Positions 1 through 5,070 of a stretch of DNA of 5,070 nt are shown piece after piece. The stretch spans positions 1 through 5,070 of the forward strand of contig JAFTYN010000019.1 of assembly GCA_017461465.1 (NCBI GenBank). The letters run 5' to 3'. A program made the position numbers and the translations under genes. The notes beneath the pieces are model-generated. The model was given only the letters and a program-made list of their open reading frames with translations, had not been told where the DNA came from and did no database searches. Positions within the stretch are counted from its first letter, which is position 1, and each line of letters opens with the position of its first letter. This DNA is from Bacilli bacterium. Its GTDB lineage: Bacteria > Bacillota_I > Bacilli_A > RF39 > UBA660.

Positions 1-1
1 A

Positions 2-1186
2 AGAGGAATTAAAGTAGATTACGAAAAATCAACTTACGAAGAGTCAGTAAAAGGATTATTGACAGCAGCACAACAAAAATATGCAGAAGAAGGATATACT
101 GGTATGAATGCTAGTGGATATGGTGTTGGAGAAATAAATGTCGAAAATTCTAGACAATATGTAAGTGGAACTATAAAATTAGTTGGTGATAAACTAACAG
201 CGGTAAATGTAAGTAATGGTTCATTTTGCGCTAATGGACCAATCGATGATCTTATTATCGTTGAAGGTGAATGTCCATCTACGGATGTTTCATGTTTTAC
301 TTATAAAATGAAATCAAGTGGCGTTACTATAACAGGAATTGACTTTAATAGAGCTGAATGCGTTGGAGATGTAGTAGTTCCTAGCTTTATTGAAGATGAA
401 CCAGTAATAGAAATTGGATATGCTGCATTTGCGGATATTGGTTCAAGATATAATCCGCCAAGACTTGAAAGTAATTTAGGAGAAAATTCGGTATTACCAG
501 GGTTTTTACCAAGTAATAATGAAAAAGTTGAAATAGAAAATACGTTAGAATATTACCGAGATCCATCAAATGCATTACCTTACTATAAAGGTTATAGTTA
601 TCATGATGGAAGAATAAATAATCAAGAATACTGGACTTGGTATACATTCGGTGATAAAGCTAAAGCAATTACATCTGTAAGTTTACCAATTTCAATAGTA
701 AAAATAGATGATTATGCATTTGCAAATTCTGGTATAACTTCTGTTAACTTAGCAAGTTTAGTTAATTTAAGAACTATAGGTGATTCAGCGTTTGGTTTAA
801 CTAATTTAACAACTGCAAAACTATCAAATTGTACTAGCCTTCAAAGCATAGGACTTTATGCATTTTATGGTTCATTACTAGAAAAAATAGATTTAACAAA
901 TATGACATCTTTAAAATATATTAAAGTTGGAGCATTTGAATGGAATTATATAGATAAGGTTAGTTTTAGAGGTACTGATAAATTAGTTCACATTGGAGAA
1001 GCAGCTTTCATTCACAATGAAATTACAGATTTATATGTAAATAATTTGACAAAATTAACTTATTTAGGTATTCATAGTTTCTGTGATAATAGATTTAATC
1101 CATTGGATGTAGATGTATCTAATTTACGTGGAGTTGTAGATGAAAGGCAATTAGGAGAAGCATGTTTGTTGGGGGGAGTAGATTAA
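2..1186 (+). CDS. Pilin-like protein with BspA-type leucine-rich repeats (5' end missing)
   Basis: The frame is open to the left edge, so the true start lies outside; the TTG at 59 is internal and has no ribosome binding site. Visible residues 1-394 (residue 1 at base 2) fall into three parts. Residues ~1-95 resemble the post-helix part of Firmicute type IV pilin-like proteins: an alpha-helical segment (YEESVKGLLTAAQQKY) followed by a small sheet region with GTIKLVGDKL and SFCANG. Residues ~100-148 begin a BspA-like LRR (LRR_5) with the signature IGYAAFADIG. A 75-residue polar, aromatic-rich insertion follows (bases 443-667), and the LRR resumes (IVKIDDYAFANSG) into five 24-residue repeats. 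The C-terminal cap ends EACLLGGVD. Proteins of this family are normally extracellular and used for adhesion or host contact. The membrane or leader segment is not visible, so export and the pilin assignment are inferred. The LRR call is firm; the pilin call is moderate. A terminator follows immediately. Confidence 0.8.
   Translation, partial: RGIKVDYEKSTYEESVKGLLTAAQQKYAEEGYTGMNASGYGVGEINVENSRQYVSGTIKLVGDKLTAVNVSNGSFCANGPIDDLIIVEGECPSTDVSCFTYKMKSSGVTITGIDFNRAECVGDVVVPSFIEDEPVIEIGYAAFADIGSRYNPPRLESNLGENSVLPGFLPSNNEKVEIENTLEYYRDPSNALPYYKGYSYHDGRINNQEYWTWYTFGDKAKAITSVSLPISIVKIDDYAFANSGITSVNLASLVNLRTIGDSAFGLTNLTTAKLSNCTSLQSIGLYAFYGSLLEKIDLTNMTSLKYIKVGAFEWNYIDKVSFRGTDKLVHIGEAAFIHNEITDLYVNNLTKLTYLGIHSFCDNRFNPLDVDVSNLRGVVDERQLGEACLLGGVD
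734..1093 (+). repeat. Five tandem 24-residue LRR_5 (BspA-type) repeats within the CDS
   Basis: The protein divides exactly into five 72-nt units at 734-805, 806-877, 878-949, 950-1021 and 1022-1093. Each follows the pattern (I/L)-T-x-V-x-L-x-x-x-x-x-L-x-x-I-G-x-x-A-F-x-x-x-x. The aromatic signature reads SAF, YAF, GAF, AAF and HSF in turn. The units have diverged at the DNA level and are not near-identical copies, so they look old rather than recently amplified. The last unit has lost the alanine of the AF signature and precedes the C-terminal cap. Confidence 0.85.
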
Positions 1187-1218
1187 GATATAACGATTAG
1201 TTATATCTTTTTTCTTTT
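1185..1218 (+). terminator. Rho-independent terminator of the LRR-protein gene
   Basis: A perfect 10-bp stem (1185-1194 with 1200-1209) closes a 5-nt loop, GATTA. A T-rich tail TTTTTTCTTTT covers 1208-1218. The left arm begins within the TAA stop codon, which supports 1186 as the genuine end of the gene. The stem is AT-rich, as expected in this genome. The tail overlaps the likely -35 region of the next promoter. Confidence 0.85.
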
Positions 1219-1243
1219 CATTTAACATTAAATATGATATAAT
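1215..1243 (+). promoter_or_regulatory. Extended -10 SigA-type promoter of the 6S-like RNA
   Basis: The -10 box TATAAT (1238-1243) is a perfect consensus and is preceded by TGA, giving the extended motif TGnTATAAT (1235-1243). A weak -35, TTTTCA (1215-1220, 4 of 6 matches), sits 17 bp upstream inside the T-tract of the preceding terminator. Transcription is predicted to start near G1250, which is also the first base of the RNA's closing stem. That agreement supports both calls. Confidence 0.75.
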
Positions 1244-1249
1244 TAAATT

Positions 1250-1424
1250 GACTAGAAGATATGGATGGTTTATTTGAAAAACCTACTAATATAACGTATT
1301 GGGAATCTAATTCATATATGGTGTTGAATGCTTAACTACGTTTAAGAATCCTAAAATGTATGATGTGATGCCCACCTGGGAGATCAGGTTTTATCGTTAT
1401 TACCGCCTTTCTTTTGGTCTTTTT
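1250..1424 (+). ncRNA. ssrS: 6S RNA (RNA polymerase-binding regulatory RNA), probable
   Basis: 6S RNA binds housekeeping-sigma RNA polymerase in the active site by mimicking an open promoter. Seen here: no plausible coding frame with a ribosome binding site; a strong promoter ending just before 1250; and a 10-bp terminal stem pairing 1250-1259 with 1410-1419 (including G-U pairs). The stem continues as GG1263-1264/CC1406-1407 and GG1267-1268/CC1403-1404. A large interior bulge region follows, containing a 3'-side hairpin ACCTG(1374-1378)/CAGGT(1385-1389). The apical part can pair 1313-1319 with 1356-1362, around a hairpin CTTAA(1331-1335)/TTAAG(1342-1346). A long rod with paired ends, a central bubble and ~175 nt is the 6S architecture. 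In B. subtilis the ~190-nt 6S-1 RNA (bsrA) lies in the aspS-yrvM intergenic region, and the gene downstream here is the yrvM homologue. The identity comes from architecture and synteny, not a model search. The exact 3' end is uncertain (1419-1436). Confidence 0.75.
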
Positions 1425-1436
1425 GTTTGCTTTTTT
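1403..1436 (+). terminator. 3' end and U-rich termination region of the 6S-like RNA
   Basis: The 3' half of the closing stem (CCGCC, then TCTTTTGGTC at 1410-1419) runs straight into TTTTT (1420-1424), then GTTTGC and TTTTTT (1431-1436). The stem formed with the RNA's 5' end, followed by U-tracts, could act as an intrinsic terminator. The arms are ~150 nt apart, so this is not a compact hairpin. Read-through into tcdA is possible. Confidence 0.4.
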
Positions 1437-1454
1437 ATAGATATAATATATAAT
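1427..1454 (+). promoter_or_regulatory. Possible tcdA promoter
   Basis: A perfect TATAAT at 1449-1454 lies 16 bp after a poor -35, TTGCTT (1427-1432). A second TATAAT at 1442-1447 has no recognisable -35. The sequence is so AT-rich that TATAAT matches are expected by chance. Use of 1449-1454 would put the start near the ribosome binding site, leaving a leader of about 11 nt. Read-through from the upstream RNA promoter is the alternative. Confidence 0.3.
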
Positions 1455-1471
1455 TAATTGTAGGTGATATA

Positions 1472-2167
1472 ATGCAGTATAATCGTTTAAAATTATTAAT
1501 TGGAAATAAACTAGATGATTTAAAGAACAAAAGTATCCTAATAGTTGGTATTGGGGGAGTGGGTGGATATGCTTTAGAAGCTATAGTTAGATCTGGTATA
1601 AGTAATATAACAATAGTTGATAATGATGTAGTTGATATTACTAATTTAAATAGACAAATAATATCATTACATTCTAATATTGGTAAGTGCAAAGTGGATG
1701 TAGCTAAAGAAAGAGTATTGGATATTAACCCAGAATGTAATATTCGAACATATAAGACTTATTTAACTAAAGAAAATACTATAGAATTATTTGAAAATAA
1801 AATAGATTACGTGATTGATGCATGTGATACCACTGAAGTTAAAATGGAACTTATAAGGATATGCCATAGTAAAAATATAAAATTAATTTCTTCAATGGGA
1901 ACAGGAAACAAAATGAATCCAGCATTACTTGAAGTAACTGATATCACTAAAACTAGTTATGATCCACTTGCTAAAAAAATCAGAAAGATGGTTAAAGAAG
2001 AAAAAATAAAAGGTAAAGTGATGGTTATTTCATCAAAAGAACCTCCTTTAGAAACAAAAGAAAAAAAACTTGGTTCTAATTCTTTTGTTCCTGCTACTGC
2101 TGGACTATTATGTGCTAGTTATGTTATAAATGATATAGTAGGTGATTTAAATGAAATTATTAAATAA
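1472..2167 (+). CDS. tcdA: tRNA threonylcarbamoyladenosine dehydratase (YrvM/TcdA family, E1-like)
   Basis: An E1/ThiF/MoeB-like ATP-dependent enzyme of the cytoplasm. It cyclises t6A to ct6A at position 37 of ANN-decoding tRNAs after the TsaBCDE pathway. The 231-residue protein shows the nucleotide-binding loop GIGGVGG (26-32), followed by EAIVRSG (36-42). Next come the strand-end acidic motif IVDND (48-52) and the E1 signature DITNLNRQI (55-63), with the conserved Arg61. A second acidic motif, DACDT (116-120), precedes the family segment SSMGTGNKMNP (140-150) and the TSYDPLAK segment (161-168). The C-terminal GSNSFVPATAGLLCAS (201-216) is also typical of YrvM/TcdA rather than MoeB or ThiF. 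It is somewhat shorter than B. subtilis YrvM (about 254). The ATG is set by AGGTGAT (1462-1468), 3 nt upstream. The 3' end overlaps the next gene by 17 nt, suggesting coupled translation. Confidence 0.93.
   Translation: MQYNRLKLLIGNKLDDLKNKSILIVGIGGVGGYALEAIVRSGISNITIVDNDVVDITNLNRQIISLHSNIGKCKVDVAKERVLDINPECNIRTYKTYLTKENTIELFENKIDYVIDACDTTEVKMELIRICHSKNIKLISSMGTGNKMNPALLEVTDITKTSYDPLAKKIRKMVKEEKIKGKVMVISSKEPPLETKEKKLGSNSFVPATAGLLCASYVINDIVGDLNEIIK
2140..2146 (+). promoter_or_regulatory. Ribosome binding site inside tcdA for the overlapping gene
   Basis: AGGTGAT lies 4 nt before the ATG at 2151 and within the tcdA coding sequence. The same motif sits 3 nt before the tcdA start and, as AGGGTGAT, 3 nt before the smc start. 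This decides 2151 as the start of the second gene and supports the 17-nt overlap as real. Confidence 0.8.
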
Positions 2168-2699
2168 TTTATCAAAAGAATTATCAGGTAGCGTATTAGT
2201 TATTGGGTTTGAAGATAATTCATCTTTAGTAAAAAGTCTTAAAGAAAACAAAAAAACCACAATTGTATATACCTTAAATAGTAATGGAAATACAATATTA
2301 AAAAAGCAAAATAAAAAGAAGAAATTAAATGGTGAAAAGGATATAAATATCAAGAAATTAAGTAAAGAACTAAAAAAACAAAAGCAATCTTTTGATTACA
2401 TAATTTGTAATTTTGAAACTATCCTTCCATTTTTTAGAGGATTTATTAAAAATAGTATTTTGACAGCTAATAAAAAAGTATATTTATATAATGATATTTC
2501 TACATATAATGTTGATGAGATTGTATATAGGTATAAAAGATATGGTTGTAAAATAAAAAAAGAAGAAGAAAAAAATATTCATTTAATAACTATAGAATCA
2601 GAAAATATAAAACTATCTAGACTAAAATTATTTATTTATAGAATTAGAGATTTGTTTTATGATTTCTTCGAATTTATTGGGAATATTTTAATTGGATAA
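2151..2699 (+). CDS. Unrecognised 182-residue protein coupled to tcdA
   Basis: I do not recognise this protein. It is cytoplasmic by appearance: no signal peptide and no clear membrane helix. Hydrophobic strand-like stretches alternate with helical, Lys-rich stretches: SVLVIGF (14-20), TTIVYTL (36-42), FDYIICNF (81-88), KKVYLYND (108-115) and NIHLITIES (142-150). This suggests an alpha/beta Rossmann-like fold. The first strand ends in GFEDNSS, where a SAM methyltransferase would have a glycine-rich loop, and no such loop is seen, so any enzymatic role is unsupported. Residues 51-78 are very rich in lysine. The C-terminus (157-182) is an aromatic, amphipathic helix with alternating Arg/Lys and Phe/Leu/Ile (RLKLFIYRIRDLFYDFFEF), which could bind RNA, a partner or the membrane surface. 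It overlaps tcdA by 17 nt, has its own AGGTGAT site and ends at a terminator, so it is very likely expressed with tcdA. No internal stop or frameshift is seen. A tRNA-related job is only a guess from context. Confidence 0.85.
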   Translation: MKLLNNLSKELSGSVLVIGFEDNSSLVKSLKENKKTTIVYTLNSNGNTILKKQNKKKKLNGEKDINIKKLSKELKKQKQSFDYIICNFETILPFFRGFIKNSILTANKKVYLYNDISTYNVDEIVYRYKRYGCKIKKEEEKNIHLITIESENIKLSRLKLFIYRIRDLFYDFFEFIGNILIG

Positions 2700-2732
2700 G
2701 AGACTATTTTATATAGTCTTTTGTTGTTTTTT
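2697..2732 (+). terminator. Rho-independent terminator of the tcdA unit
   Basis: AGACTAT (2701-2707) pairs perfectly with ATAGTCT (2713-2719) around the loop TTTAT. The foot extends by four more pairs, two of them wobble (2697-2700 with 2720-2723), into the stop codon. T-tracts follow at 2719-2722 and 2727-2732. This separates tcdA and its partner gene from smc. Confidence 0.8.
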
Positions 2733-2768
2733 AGTATCTTTTTTGATACAATTATGTATAGTTAGTTT

Positions 2769-2776
2769 AGGGTGAT
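2769..2776 (+). promoter_or_regulatory. smc: Ribosome binding site of smc
   Basis: AGGGTGAT lies 3 nt before the ATG at 2780. A competing ATG at 2775 overlaps the site, is out of frame with SMC and has no spacing, so 2780 is the start. From this start the Walker A lysine falls at residue 37, as in B. subtilis Smc. Confidence 0.8.
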
Positions 2777-2779
2777 GAT

Positions 2780-5070
2780 ATGTATTTAAAACAAATAAAA
2801 ACACATGGTTTTAAATCTTTTGCTGATACAATAGAAATAGACTTAGATAAAGGAATAACAGGTATTGTTGGACCTAATGGTTCGGGTAAAAGTAACGTTG
2901 TAGATGCAGTTAGATGGGTACTTGGTGAACAATCAGTTAAATCTTTACGTGGTACAGACAATATGACTGATGTCATTTTTTCTGGTTCAAAATCAAGAAA
3001 TCCTCTTAATGTAGCATCAGTAACATTGATTTTTGATAACTCTGATCATTATTTGCCTACAGAATATAATGAAGTTTCTATTAAAAGAAGAGTATATCGC
3101 GATGGTACGAATGAATATTTTATAAATAATGAGAGATGCCGTTTAAAAGATATAACTGAAATTCTATTAGATACAGGAATTGCAAAAGAAAGTTTTAATA
3201 TTATTTCTCAAGGGAAAATCGAAGAAATACTTTCAAATAAGCCACAAGATAGAAGAGTTATATTTGAAGAAGCAGCCGGTGTTTTAAAGTATAAAAAGCG
3301 AAAAGAAGAAGCATTAAGAAAATTAGAAAAAACTCATGATAATATGAGTAGAGTAGAAGATATTATCGGTGAATTAGAGCATCAAGTAATGCCACTTAAA
3401 AAACAAAAAGAAGAAGCATTAAAATATTTAGAAGTTAAAGAAGAATTAGAAAATGTTGAAGTTGCGTTACTTGCTAAAGATATAACTGATATAAATGACG
3501 AATATAAGGAAAAGAAACAAAAAATAGAGATTTTAAATAATGAACTATTAAAACTAAATACTAATAATTCTGGGAATGAAACAAAAATAACAGAACTTAA
3601 AGTAAAAATAGATGCACTAAATAATGATTTAGCAGCCAAACAACGTGAATTATTAGATATTACTACGAAAGTTGAAAAAATAAATGGTCGAAAAAATATA
3701 ATACTAGAAAGAAAAAAATATGAAGTAGACAACACAAAATTACATAATAATTTAATTGAATTAGAAGAAAAAAAATTAAAGATAGAGAATGATATTGCAA
3801 GCACTAATAATATAATCATTATAAAAGATGATGAATATAAAGAAATAAAAGAAAAATGTGCTAAACAAGAAGAAGAAGTTAATGGTTTAAAAAATCTAAG
3901 AATTAAATTAGATCAAACTTTAACTTCTGAAAATAAAAAACAAGCAATTTTAAAAAATAAAATAGAAATCTTAAAAGATAATATAGAAAATAATAGTATC
4001 TTGCCACAAGCTACTAAAAAAGTGCTTGATAATCCAAAATTGAGTGGAGTACATAATATAATAGGCAATTTAATTGAAATAAATGAGGAATATGCAACTG
4101 CTATTTCAACTGCTCTTGGTGCTAGCGCTAGTAATATTGTTGTTGATAATGAAATGGTTGCAAAAGAGGCAATTAGTTATTTAAAAAACAACAATTTAGG
4201 AAGAGCTACATTCTTTCCATTAAATATCATAAAACCAAAAGCTATTGAACCAGATATAATAAATATTATAAAAAATATTTCAGGATTTATTTCTGTTGCA
4301 TCTAAGTTAGTATCTTATGATAAAAAATATTACAATATTATAGAAAATCAATTAGGGAATGTTATAGTAGTTAAAGATATTGATAGTGCTAATTTAATCA
4401 GTAAAAGAATAAATTATAGATATAGAGTAGTAACATTAGATGGTAATATGTTACATGTTGGTGGATCTATAACTGGTGGTACTAAAATCAATAATAAAAA
4501 TGTTATAACATTAAAATATGATTTGGAAAATCTAATAAAAGAATATAAAATTTTTGATGAGACTATTTTAAAAATAGAAGATAATATAAATATAACAGAC
4601 GCAAACATTGCTTCGGAAAATGACAAATTGTATTTATTAACTAAAAATAAGAATATATTGTTAGATGAAATAAATAGTAAAAAGGTTTCAATCATAGAAC
4701 TAGAAAATGTTTTAGATGATTTAAAGCATGAAATAGTAAGTGTTAATAATATGCTTGGTGGTTCTCTATCTAAAGAGGAAGACGAAATTATCAAAGAATA
4801 CTATGAAGCTTTAAAGGAAAAAGAATTTATAGCTAACAACATTCTTTCTATTCAAAATGAAAGGGATACGTTAAAAGAACAATTGGATGAATATGAACAT
4901 TATTTGAAAATGGAAAATGCTAATTATAATTCAAAGGCTAAGGAAGTTAATAATCTAGAAATAGAAGTTAATAGAATGGATGTTAAACTTGATAATATGC
5001 TTAATTTATTAAGTGAGACATATAATATTACATATGAAAAAGCATGCAAAGATTACGCCTTGGTTATGTC
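2780..5070 (+). CDS. smc: Chromosome segregation ATPase SMC (3' end missing)
   Basis: SMC dimerises and, with ScpA and ScpB, forms the bacterial condensin that organises and separates sister chromosomes by ATP-driven loop extrusion. The frame stays open for about 763 codons and runs off the right edge. The N-terminal head half holds Walker A GPNGSGKS (31-38), WVLGEQS (46-52), the conserved Arg57 in SLRG and DVIFSGS (64-70). The Q-loop ISQGKIEEIL (142-151, Gln144) and FEEAAG (162-167) complete it. A Glu/Lys/Leu-rich coiled coil (~170-405) leads to the hinge (~411-570), with LSGVHNIIGNLIE (421-433) and the glycine motif GGSITGG (561-567) needed for hinge dimerisation. The return coiled coil (~575-763) is cut before the C-terminal signature and Walker B head half. 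The hinge glycines sit 96 residues earlier than in B. subtilis Smc (657-663), so the arm is short. The size trend matches Mycoplasma P115-type SMCs of about 980 residues. It starts after a terminator, in an unusual context without rnc. Confidence 0.95.
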   Translation, partial: MYLKQIKTHGFKSFADTIEIDLDKGITGIVGPNGSGKSNVVDAVRWVLGEQSVKSLRGTDNMTDVIFSGSKSRNPLNVASVTLIFDNSDHYLPTEYNEVSIKRRVYRDGTNEYFINNERCRLKDITEILLDTGIAKESFNIISQGKIEEILSNKPQDRRVIFEEAAGVLKYKKRKEEALRKLEKTHDNMSRVEDIIGELEHQVMPLKKQKEEALKYLEVKEELENVEVALLAKDITDINDEYKEKKQKIEILNNELLKLNTNNSGNETKITELKVKIDALNNDLAAKQRELLDITTKVEKINGRKNIILERKKYEVDNTKLHNNLIELEEKKLKIENDIASTNNIIIIKDDEYKEIKEKCAKQEEEVNGLKNLRIKLDQTLTSENKKQAILKNKIEILKDNIENNSILPQATKKVLDNPKLSGVHNIIGNLIEINEEYATAISTALGASASNIVVDNEMVAKEAISYLKNNNLGRATFFPLNIIKPKAIEPDIINIIKNISGFISVASKLVSYDKKYYNIIENQLGNVIVVKDIDSANLISKRINYRYRVVTLDGNMLHVGGSITGGTKINNKNVITLKYDLENLIKEYKIFDETILKIEDNINITDANIASENDKLYLLTKNKNILLDEINSKKVSIIELENVLDDLKHEIVSVNNMLGGSLSKEEDEIIKEYYEALKEKEFIANNILSIQNERDTLKEQLDEYEHYLKMENANYNSKAKEVNNLEIEVNRMDVKLDNMLNLLSETYNITYEKACKDYALVM

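Noticed and set aside
59..61. TTG as the start codon of the first gene
   Set aside because: The frame is open from base 2 with protein-like sequence continuous with what follows, and no ribosome binding site precedes 59. The gene is cut by the window edge.
387..647. Open frame on the minus strand opposite the LRR gene
   Set aside because: It has low-complexity composition, no ribosome binding site, and lies wholly opposite a well-supported coding sequence.
1171..1176. Run of six G near the 3' end of the LRR gene as a phase-variation or frameshift site
   Set aside because: All three frames close within about 30 bases after the run, and the terminator stem begins on the in-frame stop. No longer product would be gained by slippage.
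1250..1471. T-box or metabolite riboswitch leader for tcdA
   Set aside because: There is no T-box antiterminator motif and no compact terminator/antiterminator pair before tcdA. The paired ends and promoter position fit a free-standing 6S-type RNA better.
1435..1692. Minus-strand open frame opposite the start of tcdA
   Set aside because: It mirrors conserved tcdA codons and has no ribosome binding site or recognisable domain.
2734..2762. Hairpin GTATC/GATAC (2734-2749) and TATAGT (2757-2762) as an smc regulator or promoter
   Set aside because: The stem is only 5 bp with an all-T loop and no T-tract after it. TTGATA (2743-2748) is only 8 bp from TATAGT, so no properly spaced -35/-10 pair can be supported.
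3382..3819. 145-codon open frame on the minus strand inside smc
   Set aside because: It is a Ser/Phe-rich mirror of the Glu/Lys-rich coiled-coil codons, a common artefact. The same holds for 4414-4794.

Overview
The window is strongly AT-rich, and every gene I can support lies on the + strand. Trp is written TGG, no TGA codon falls inside any frame, and all three visible stops are TAA. The gene set (tcdA/yrvM, smc, a 6S-like RNA next to tcdA, a BspA-type leucine-rich-repeat surface protein) and the GGTGAT ribosome binding sites point to a low-GC Firmicute. An uncultured gut Bacilli lineage close to the Mollicutes or RF39-type clades fits best. That placement is inference from composition and gene content; I have no database match.

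Layout: (1) 2-1186 is the 3' part of a gene for a probably surface-exposed protein. It has a pilin-like N-terminal segment cut by the window edge and a C-terminal BspA-type LRR domain with five exact 24-residue repeats. An intrinsic terminator begins on its stop codon. (2) About 1215-1436 is a non-coding RNA unit: an extended -10 promoter, a ~175-nt RNA whose 5' and 3' ends pair, and a U-rich end. I call it 6S RNA (ssrS) from size, architecture and its place just upstream of tcdA/yrvM, as in Bacillus subtilis. (3) 1472-2699 is a two-gene unit: tcdA (tRNA ct6A37 dehydratase) overlapping by 17 nt an unrecognised 182-residue protein, closed by an intrinsic terminator. (4) 2780 to the right edge is the first ~763 codons of smc, the chromosome condensin ATPase, covering the N-terminal head half, the first coiled-coil arm, the hinge and part of the return arm.

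The genes serve separate housekeeping jobs: RNA polymerase control (6S RNA), tRNA anticodon-loop modification (tcdA) and chromosome segregation (smc). The first gene is accessory and probably acts at the cell surface. The parts most worth a second look are the pilin-like/LRR fusion with a 75-codon insertion, the unknown gene coupled to tcdA, and the smc arm, which is about 96 residues shorter than that of B. subtilis. I found no CRISPR array, transposon, tRNA, rRNA or clearly new defence or mobile system.
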